A stretch of DNA of 64,000 bases from Channallabes apus (lineage: Eukaryota; Chordata; Actinopteri; Siluriformes; Clariidae). Position numbers and translations under genes: made by a program. The stretch spans positions 14,256,229 to 14,320,228 of the forward strand of contig CM060104.1 of NCBI GenBank assembly GCA_030522415.1, written 5' to 3'. This document shows, piece after piece, positions 55,280-64,000 of the stretch. Every line of letters starts with the position of its first letter. Position 1 is the stretch's first letter. The notes beneath the pieces are model-generated. The model was not told the origin of the DNA and made no database searches. It saw nothing but the letters and a program-made list of their open reading frames with translations.

Positions 55280-58200
55280 ATGGACTCCATTTCACTGATG
55301 GGCAGCAGTCCTGCCAGCAAGGCTTCCTTTCTTCCTAACGGAGTGAAGAATGGACCCAGAGAAGGCTCCAGCAAGCCTACAGTTGCCATCATCGGCTCTG
55401 GTGATTTCTCCAAATGTTTGGCCATCCGTCTGCTGCACAGTGGCTTCCACGTGGTGGTGGGCAGTCGACAGCCCAAGCGATCAGCTGAGTTTTTTCCTCA
55501 CGTGGTAGACGTGACCCATCACGAGGATGCAGTGGGAAAAGCTTCTATCATTTTCCTGGCCATCCGTAGAGAGCACTACTCTTCTCTCTGGGACATCAAG
55601 CACCTGCTGGCAGGCAAAATCTTGGTGGATGTCAGCAACAACAGAAAGACAAACCAGTATCCCGAATCCAATGCAGAGTACCTCGCTTCCCTTTTCCCAG
55701 ACTCTGATGTGGTCAAAGGGTTTAATGTCATCTCGGCATGGGCTATGCAGTCAGGCCCTAAAGATGCTAGTCGACAGGTCAGTCCAACAGTGATGTTTAC
55801 CTCCCTAGTGTTTTATAGATTTTAGTCTTTTTTTTTAAACTTTTGAATTGTTTATAGTTTCAAAGATAAGTCGTATACATTTTGTGGAACATCTATGAGA
55901 CAATTCACTTCCTTTATAAGGAATGCTATAACAGCTATAATCAGTAATTTCCGCATTGAATTCATTTCATTTTTGTTGATGGTAACAGGACAGATAAGGC
56001 AACTTATCATGTTACTGAGAAGTCACAAAGGCCTCTATTTTCTCGACTTTCATGCTGACTGTCATAAAGCTGTGACACCTTAGACTACTTCCGTAAAATA
56101 AGCATTTCTTTAAACAATGCTTTTTTTATAGAAAAAAATCCTTATGATTCCTTGTTAAATAACATGTTTGAATCTATAACTAATGTGTTAATCTATGTAC
56201 TGCTTATTTTATGTAAATTAATTGTTGTTACTATGGAAATAATAATAAAAAAATAAATACAAATTCACTCACTCAAAATCAGAAAAACATGACTATATAG
56301 TAGGTGCAGCAATAAAAAATACTTATTGTGCCGTTATACAGTAATTAGCAATACAGTTGGTGTATCTGTTTGTACCATGCCAGCCACAGTGATGGTGTGT
56401 TACATCATGGAAGGGTGTGATGGACGTATGCACAGTATAAGCACCATTCTTAATAGGCATAAATCAATGAAAAGACTTGGTTCCTGTTACTCACACCATG
56501 CAGAAAAACATGAAACGAACGCAAGTAGAGCTTTAGCAAAACAGACCTCTTGTAGCGTGTCTGGGGAATAATGTTGTTTCCTGTAATACTATAGACAGCA
56601 GGTAGCAACATCAGAGAACTGTTCTTAAATTCCGGCCTTCTTCTGAAATAATATTTTTTTATTGAGAGGGTTTTTGAAGACATTTAGCTACTGCCTCTTT
56701 TCAGTCTTTACCATTTACTATATTCCATGTAAAAAAAAGTCACAGTCCAAAGACATGAGTGGTTGGTGTTTGCAAATTGCCTATACTGGGTGGGTCATTG
56801 TGTGTGCCTTGCCTGGGATAGACTATAGTCTTGCTGTGACTTTACACAGGATAAGCATTATGAACGCTAAATGAATTCATAAAAATAATATGGATATTGT
56901 ATATTTTCCAGTGTATACTGCAGTTTATTTTGTCCCAACTATATTGGAACTACATCAATGTGATTTTGCAATTGTTTAGCACCCAAGAAAAAACCTACCA
57001 GTTGTCCACCTATCCACTTCTCTCCCAACTTCTTTTTCATTGCTTTATTTTTGTGTGTGTAAGAGAGATGCTTTTTTATGATTTCATAATCAGGTGAAAT
57101 ATAAATTCCTTATACCAGTGAAAGGATAGGAATACATGTCTGATTGTTTGTTCGTGTTATATTTCGCACCGCAGGTATACATCTGCAGTAACTCAGTGGA
57201 AGCTAGACAGCGGGTCATCGAGTTGGCCCGGCAGCTCAGTTTCATTCCTGTGGACATGGGCACGCTCTCCTTGGCAAAGGAAATAGAGAACATGCCGCTA
57301 CGTCTGTTTTCAGACTGGAAAGGTCCTGTCCTGACCTCTGTCGCCCTTTCCATCTTCTTTTTTGCATACTCCTTCATTCGGGACATCATTCATCCGTATG
57401 TGAAGAATAGGCAAAGCTTGTTTTATAAGATCCCACTAGAGATGGTGAACAGGACACTGCCAGTGGTGGCTATAACCCTGCTGGCGTTGGTGTATTTAGC
57501 AGGTCAGCTCGCTGCTGCGCACCAGCTCTTCTATGGCACCAAGTTCAGGCGCTTTCCCCGCTGGCTGCAGGGATGGTTACAGAGTCGCAAGCAGCTGGGC
57601 CTGCTCAGCTTTTTCTTCGCCTGCATCCATGTGCTCTACAGCATCTGCCTGCCCATGAGAAGGTCTGAGAGATATCTGTTGCTCAATATGGCCTACCAGC
57701 AGGTGTGTTTTTGTTTGTTTACTTTTTATTTGTGTCTGTATGAAATGTACAAGTACGTGTTCAAGTTTACTTTCCTGCTGCAGGACAATACTTTAAATAT
57801 AAATATATTTTCATCAGATTTTCTTCACCTTCAAAGATACTTTTCAGATATTGTCCTTTAGGCCTTTTCCTGTAACTGATCTACCTGGTAACAGCAGTTA
57901 TTAAGTAAGTTAATTGGCGCCAATTCATGAATTTGCTGTGAGAGTTATTTCTCCTTTAATCATGCATATCATAATGTATATCAGAATTTCACATGTTTTC
58001 ATTTAAAATATAGTGGCAGCCAAGTGCAGTATAGTGGCTTAGTGGTACAGTACATAGTGGCACCTCAAGGATCTGGGTTCAATTCCTGCCTCAGATCAGT
58101 GTTGCATGTTCTCCCTGTGCCTTGGTGGATTTTCTCCAGATCCTGCGGTTTCCTCCTACAGTCCAAAGACATGCATATTAAGCTAATTGATTTCAAAATT

Positions 58201-61200
58201 GCCCATGTAAGTGAGTGTGTGCGTGTGTGTGTGCGCCCTGCAATGTATTGGCACTCTATCCATGGTGTACACTGCCCTGTGCCCTAAGTCCAGGCTCCTG
58301 CAACCCTGTACACAGGATAAATCAGTGTAGAAGATGAATGACAACCAATATACAGTGAGATTTGTTCATACATGGTTGAAAACCCTGTCTTTTGATTCTG
58401 TCATTCTTGTTATCTCTCATATAATAAATGTTATATTAAAGTAAATGTTATTCTATCCAAGGTATTGTAAAATTAAGCTCAAAGGCATTTTCTGTTAACT
58501 TTTAACTTTACATGAAATGTAAGCTCCAGAATGAATCGCACCTTTACTTAAAGATGCGATTAATTCTGGAGCTTACATTACGTGTACGTGCACAGAAATC
58601 TTGGATCAGTCAAAGTGTAAGTGTCTATTTGTTGTGTTTCATTCTTTTCAGGTGCATGCCAACATAGAAAACTCCTGGAACGAGGAAGAGGTGTGGAGAG
58701 TGGAGATGTATGTGTCTTTTGGTATTATGAGTCTGGGCCTTCTTTCCCTCTTGGCCATCACGTCCATTCCATCAGTAAACAGCACCATCAACTGGCGAGA
58801 GTTCAGCTTTATCCAGGTTAGAGCCTCTGCATGGTTACTATGAGTAGAAGCACATACTTTTGTAAGTTTATAATTCATACATGGCCCTGGTTATGCTGAG
58901 CACCTTTTAAGTAGTTTTTTTTTTTTTTTTGTCCATTTCAAAAGTAACACACACTAAAGTATCACGGTAATATGATGATCTAAGTGAAGTTATTAGACTA
59001 TTATCGCAGAATATTCATTTTGGAATATATTTATTAGAGTTAAGGAAAAATCGATTCATTTATGAATCATGATTCTTTTGTGTGCTACTTCGTGTTGCCA
59101 TGTTGATTTTTTTTTAATTGATTATGTTTAAATAATTTTTAAATGTATTAGTAAAGATGCACCAGTTGATCAACAAGTGACCGATCGGCCTCGGACCGAT
59201 TCTGAGTGAGCTTCTGAGAGGTGCAACAGAAAAATGTTTATGGCGCTACATTATCAAAAGTTGTGAGTGTTAAAAAGTCTTTAATCTGTCTTTTTAACCA
59301 AACTCTGCAAGTCTTGAAAAACTCTCATTACACACTACTACACCAGTCTCAAAATATCATAAATGCTAGGGAGTCTAGAAACATGTTTTTGAAGTCACGT
59401 GTTCACAATTGGTCAACACGTGCTCAAGACTTTGGAGGTATCTGACGCGGTAAAACGCCTTTATAAAAGTTTCTTCATAATCTTTCAGGTGGTACACTCT
59501 GAACTATTCCCACACTTATTTGCTAAATTTGTTTATAAATACTAATTATAGCAGATGACCGAAAGATGTGCTGCTCTGTAAAAAATTACGATTTTTGTTT
59601 CATTTCATTTTAAATGTTAAACTCTTGTGTTTGATGTTATTTTGTATTGTTTAAGTGAAGCCCTTGGTTTTTAAGTAAGAAAGCTAAGGTCACTGGTGAT
59701 TCCCATCCCTACTATTTATGCACCACTTTAAAAATGAATGTAATATTAAGACTAAACCATATAATTTATTCCCATGGACAATTTTTTGTATTATTTAGGT
59801 AATCTAATTATTTAATAAGGTGTAGCCACTTGATAGACTAAATGTATACATTATGTACTGGCTGTTCATGTAATCCAGAAGAGTTTAAAAATATGCAGCC
59901 TTACATTTCTGACATTCATAACTACTGTACATAACTTCAGTGTAGTTACGGACTCACAAACTTTGCTTTAAGATGAATAACAATCATTATTTAGAAGTCT
60001 GAGAGTGGTTAACTGATTAATTTTTCAATCAGTTTTGGTATGACCCTATACTTTCAACAATTATTTATACAGGTCCTTCTAAAAAAATTAGCATATTGTG
60101 ATAAAGTTCATTATTTTCTGTAATGTACTGATAAACATTAGACTTTCATATATTTTAGATTCATTACACACAACTGAAGTAGTTCAAGCCTTTTATTGTT
60201 TTAATATTGATGATTGTGGCATACAGCTCATGAAAACCCAAAATCCCTATCTCAAAAAATTAGCATATTTCATCCAACCAATAAAAGAAAAGTGTTTTTA
60301 ATACAAAAAAAGTCAACCTTCAAATAATTATGTTCAGTTCTGCACTCAATACTTGGTCAGGAATCCTTTTGCACATTATGTCTTGTGTCCCTCAACTTTC
60401 TCTCCACAATATCCCACAGATTCTCTATGGGGTTCAGGTCAGGAGAGTTGGCAGGCCAATTGAGCACAGTAATACCATGGTCAGTAAACCATTTACGAGT
60501 GGTTTTGGCACTGTGAGCAGGTGCCAGGTCGTGCTGAAAAATGAAATCTTCATCTCCATAAAGCTTTTCAGCAGATGGAAGCATGAAGTGCTCCAAAATC
60601 TCCTGATAGCTAGCTGCATTGACCCTGCCCTTGATAAAACACAGTGGACCAACACCAGCAGCTGACATGGCACCCCAGACCATCACTGACTGTGGGTACT
60701 TGACACTGGACTTCAGGCATTTTGGCATTTCCCTCTCCCCAGTCTTCCTCCAGACTCTGGCACCATGATTTCCGAATGACATGCAAAATTTCCAACCTGT
60801 AGCCCATTTCCTGCACACGCCTGTACACAGTGGCTCTGGATGTTTCTACTCCAGACTCAGTCCACTGCTTCCGCAGGTCCCCCAAGGTCTGGAATCGGTC
60901 CTTCTCCACAATCTTCCTCAGGGTCCGGTCACCTCTTCTCGTTGTGCAGCGTTTTCTGCCACACTTTTTCCTTCCCACTGAGGTGCCTTGATACAGCACT
61001 CTGGGAACAGCCTATTCGTTCAGAAATTTCTTTCTGTGTTGAGGGTGCTTGAGGGTGTCAATGATGGCCTTCTGGACAGCAGTCAGGTCGGCAGTCTTAC
61101 CAATGATTGCGGTTTTGAGTAATGAACCAGGCTGGGAGTTTTTAAAAGCCTCAGGAATCTTTTGCAGGTGTTTAGAGTTAATTAGTTGATTCAGATGATT

Positions 61201-61835
61201 AGGTTAATAGCTCGTTTAGAGAACCTTTTCATGATATGCTAATTTTTTGAGATAGGGATTTTGGGTTTTCATGAGCTGTATGCCACAATCATCAATATTA
61301 AAACAATAAAAGTCTTGAACTACTTCAGTTGTGTGTAATGAATCTAAAATATATGAAAGTCTAATGTTTATCAGTACATTACAGAAAATAATGAACTTTA
61401 TCACAATATAGGGACCTGTATAAAGATGACCCTTTTGTACTGCATGTAATGTTACTAAGTCATACATCAAATCAAATATTTCATTGTTTTAATACTTTTC
61501 ATTAGTTTTGGTTATATGTAGAGACTGATTGTGTTGTTTTGCTGTTCTAGTCCACACTTGGCTATGTTGCCCTGCTTATTGCCACATTCCACGCGCTGCT
61601 GTTTGGCTGGAAGCGGGCGTTTGAAGAGGAGGCCTATCGTTTCTACATGCCGCCCACTTTTATAGTAGCCGTGGCACTGCCCGTCACAGTGATTGTGGGT
61701 AAAGCTGTGCTAATGGTGCCTTGCGTGGCCTGGAGGCTGAAGAGAATCCGCAGAGGCTGTGATGACAGTCAGTGGCATGCTCATCATGATAGACCCGCGG
61801 CACATGTCTCCCCAGAGAGAGTCACCATCATGTAG
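55280..61835 (+). CDS. steap2: STEAP2 metalloreductase (NADPH-dependent Fe3+/Cu2+ reductase)
   Basis: Coding exons are 55280-55777, 57175-57702, 58652-58816 and 61551-61835; all junctions are phase 0. The product has 491 residues (human STEAP2 490). The N-terminal cytosolic oxidoreductase domain has the dinucleotide-binding motif IIGSGDFSK (37-45), [19 protein letters not shown] and [16 protein letters not shown]. The C-terminal part has six membrane helices with haem ligands His318 (CIHVLY) and His411 (TFHALLFGW). The conserved tail [10 protein letters not shown] is present. Electrons pass from NADPH through FAD and haem to ferric or cupric ions, mainly in endosomal and Golgi membranes. FAD-loop blocks such as [14 protein letters not shown] and [16 protein letters not shown] mark it as STEAP2 rather than STEAP3 or STEAP4. 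The start is chosen by alignment to MESISMMG in human STEAP2. Introns 3 and 4 contain a SINE, a hairpin and an antisense Tc1 element. No lesion was seen. Confidence 0.96.
56735..56880 (+). mobile_element. SINE relic in steap2 intron 2
   Basis: CACAGTCCAAAGACATGAG, GTTTGCAAATTGCC and GCCTGGGATAGACTATAG follow the SINE tail half. Very diverged. Confidence 0.5.
58014..58342 (+). mobile_element. SINE copy 8, in steap2 intron 3
   Basis: Forward orientation. It starts with a degraded head (AGTATAGTGGCTTAGTGG, B-box-like GGGTTCAATTCC), then TCCTACAGTCCAAAGACATG, and ends GTGTAGAAGATGAATGAC. Confidence 0.82.
58517..58578. repeat. 24-bp hairpin in steap2 intron 3
   Basis: Arms 58517-58540 and 58555-58578 (core TAAGCTCCAGAAT and its inverse) pair with one mismatch around a 14-base loop. 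It lies 74 bases upstream of steap2 exon 4. Confidence 0.92.
60068..61421 (-). mobile_element. Tc1-like transposon inside steap2 intron 4 (antisense)
   Basis: Ends are TACAGGTCC at 60068 and its inverse GGACCTGTA at 61420, with flanking TA. Inverted repeats run nearly 190 bp on each side and share ATTAGCATATTGTGATAAAG-type sequence. Transposase is on the minus strand: N-terminal helix-turn-helix part with [19 protein letters not shown] (60999-60610), then [37 protein letters not shown] and [10 protein letters not shown] (60818-60357). The region with the first catalytic Asp (usually near FSDESKF) is deleted between the two parts, so it is inactive. It is removed with the intron. Confidence 0.92.
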
Positions 61836-62495
61836 CTGTAGCCGTTTTGCTCTAATAGCTCAGCCTCATTGCTACTGTGCAGTGCCCAGACATCTCATGT
61901 GCGACAAACACTAAAGGATCCTAATGTTGTTGTTTTTTTTTTTTCTTGTTCTTTGTTTGTTTTTTCATATGGCAATTAAATATTAGGTGATCTGTCTTAA
62001 ACTTTCCTATGGGCATCTCGTATCACATTGTGTTTTGGAGAGTCACATGAACTGAATGTGCAGTCACAATGTGGTTATTCAAGTCAGTGCATGTCTCTAA
62101 GTCCATATCATTGAGCTTGTGGCTAAAATGAACAGCTCAGTTTAGGCCATGTGCTTTAGCTATAACGTTCTAAATATGTTACAGGACAAAAATCGGTGAT
62201 GGTCTATTACCATTCTGAAGTCTTTTATTCTTATTTTTTCACAGCAATTTGCCAAAGATTGAGGTTTCTTTTTATATCCATTTAACATCCCCAAAACAAG
62301 TACGTTCTTACTTTCTCTTGATTATGGCAAGAAATGCAGCTTGTTAGCAAGAAACTGCAAACCGCATCATCTTCTTTTCTTAGAATTTCCCATGGTGGAT
62401 CATAGAGATGTTCCGATACCATTTTTCCCCTCCCGATACCGATTCCGATACTTGGGCTCAGGGTATCGGCCGATACCGAGTACTGATCCGATACC
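61836..62495. other. steap2 3' UTR and flank
   Basis: Contains an ATTAAA-type polyadenylation signal near 61976. At 62408-62495 lies a GATACCGAT-rich repeat (CCGATACCGATTCCGATAC), probably the end of a fish DNA transposon. No gene seen. Confidence 0.5.
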
Positions 62496-62519
62496 TGTGT
62501 GTGTGTGTGTGTGTTTATT

Positions 62520-62570
<51 letters not shown>
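62496..62570. repeat. Compound (TG)n(TA)n microsatellite
   Basis: A short TG run (62496-62513) is followed after a short spacer by about 22 TA units. It borders the RTE-like LINE, whose other side also has (TA)n (63810-63825). Confidence 0.93.
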
Positions 62571-62572
<2 letters not shown>

Positions 62573-62639
62573 CTGGGTGTGTATCTGTACAGTGTATATA
62601 TACTATATATAAAGTATATTATTTGATTATTATATATTA

Positions 62640-63803
62640 GTATGTTATTGATCGCGAATTACCAGACGTCCAAGCCGGTTTTAGACAGGGCCGAGGCACC
62701 CGTGATCATATTGCGAATCTTAGGTGGATCATGGAGAAAGCCAGAGAATACCAAAAGGAGCTTTACATGTGCTTCATTGATTACACAAAGGCATTCGATT
62801 GTGTGGAACATGACAAGCTTTGGGTCGCCCTGCGGGAACTGGGAATGACGGAACACCTGATCAGACTGATCAGGTCACTCTACCAGGATCAGGAAGCTAC
62901 TGTCAGAACCAGATATGGGGATACAGGCTGGTTCAAAATCAAGAAAGGCACCAGACAGGGCTGCATCCTCTCCCCATTTCTCTTCAATCTATACGCGGAA
63001 GTGATCATGTGGAAATTAGACCTGGACGAATTTGAAGTGGGGGTGAAAATTGGAGGCCGGACAATTGGAGGACAATGATCATGAAGCTTAAAAGTGAAAG
63101 CGAGAAGATGGGACTTCATTTGAATATCAAGAAAACGAAAATCATGACCACAGCTGCTAAGGAAGGTCATATAAAGATCAACAACGAGGAAGTCGAGGTG
63201 GTCGACAGTTTCGTCTTCCTGGGCTCCATGATCAACCAAAGTGGTGATGGAGGTCCTGAAATAAAGCGCAGAATCGCCCTGGGCCGCACAGCAATGGTTA
63301 GCATGAACCCAATTTGGAAGTGCAAGGACACTTCAATCACTACCAAGCACAGACTGGTCACTGCCATTGTGTTCCCCATTGCGACTTATGGGTGTGAGAC
63401 TTGGACCCTAACAAAGGCAGACAGGAGAAGAATTGATGCATTCGAGATGTGGTGCTGGAGAAGGCTCCTGAGGATCCCCTGGACAGCGAGAGAAACCAAC
63501 AAGTCCAATACGTCTTGGAACGTATCAATCCCGATTTTTCCCTGGAAGGCAAGATCACCAGGCAGAAACTGACGTATTTTGGTCATGTGATGAGAGCCAA
63601 TTCACTGGAGAAGGATGTGATGCTGGGGATGGTGAGTGGAAGTAGACCAAAGGGAAGACCAAAAACCCGATGGCTGGACACAATCATGAAGAACACGGGC
63701 AAGAATATCAGTGAACTGAAGGAATTGGTCAGGGAAAGGAAGACATGGCGAGACATGGCCCATAGAATAGCCAAGAATCGGACGCGATTGAATGGTTAAT
63801 GAT
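62640..63803 (+). mobile_element. RTE-like LINE fragment downstream of steap2
   Basis: An open + frame runs from about 62643 to 63078: AGFRQGRGTRDHIANLRWIM, ELYMCFIDYTKAFDCVEHDK and GTRQGCILSPFLFNLYAE. It stops where the YADD motif should be, and that segment is deleted. A second frame (63075-63572) resumes with LHLNIKKTKIMTT, VVDSFVFLGSMI, RLVTAIVFPIATYGCETWTL and FEMWCWRRLLRIPW. A third (63449-63799) ends with LTYFGHVMRAN and RPKGRPKTRWLDTIM. It is flanked by (TA)n on both sides. It lacks an endonuclease and the RT active site, so it is inactive. Confidence 0.88.
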
Positions 63804-64000
63804 GATGATCTATATATATATATAGATATAATTTATTTTTTTAAGTAAAATACTACTAACCCTGTGTAACGGGTTCGACCCTAAGTGCACGGGCGACACC
63901 ATGAGACACGGACACGAGGCGAGGTCTTGAAGGAAAAAGGGTAATTTATTTAGAAAAATGGGTAAGGAAAGGGTTAAAGGCTCTCTGCGGTCTTTTCCGC

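Overview
The window is vertebrate, most likely teleost fish, nuclear DNA. The genes carry GT-AG introns, and the background is AT-rich and full of CA/TG/TA/GA microsatellites. The repeats are typical of fish: Tc1-like transposons, a Ty3/Gypsy chromovirus, piggyBac, RTE-like and L2-like LINEs, and many copies of one tRNA-headed SINE of the Mermaid type. The density of that SINE suggests an otophysan such as a catfish, but this is inference and the species cannot be fixed from the sequence.

Three protein-coding genes can be reconstructed, all on the + strand. (1) At 17.86-18.93 kb, a compact four-exon gene encodes a 177-residue protein that is almost entirely a Deltex C-terminal (DTC) domain. 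It has no RING, has a predicted N-myristoylation start, and has replacements at the positions that form the ADP-ribose/catalytic pocket in active Deltex ligases. (2) At about 44.75-50.7 kb lies steap1, with a 312-residue product. (3) At about 53.7-61.8 kb lies steap2, with a 491-residue product. The steap genes are adjacent and co-oriented, as in other vertebrates. steap2 encodes a full metalloreductase (N-terminal NADPH/F420-type oxidoreductase plus six-helix haem domain). steap1 encodes only the membrane haem domain. Both have a likely non-coding first exon behind a CCAAT/GC-box promoter. Between them lie pieces of a decayed partial duplicate of the steap2 exon 2/intron 2 region, broken by LINE sequence.

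Layout: 0-8 kb is gene-poor, with SINEs and Tc1 relics. At 8.15-11.4 kb is a young but internally deleted Gypsy chromovirus with two 406-bp LTRs differing at three positions. At 14.06-15.08 kb is a Tigger/pogo-like non-autonomous element, followed by a Tc1 fossil to 16.3 kb. The DTC gene is at 17.9-18.9 kb. From 19 to 44 kb there is a gene-free stretch with an L2-like LINE invaded by a Tc1 element (28-30.4 kb), a piggyBac deletion derivative bounded by TTAA (40.96-42.86 kb) and several SINEs. The steap1/steap2 locus is at 44.7-61.8 kb, with intronic LINE, SINE and Tc1 insertions. A further RTE-like LINE lies at 62.6-63.8 kb, and the window ends in what may be the edge of another LTR-type repeat.

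The recognisable autonomous families here are mostly damaged in or near their catalytic cores. The host genes look intact. No CRISPR array, rRNA, tRNA gene or prokaryotic feature was seen.
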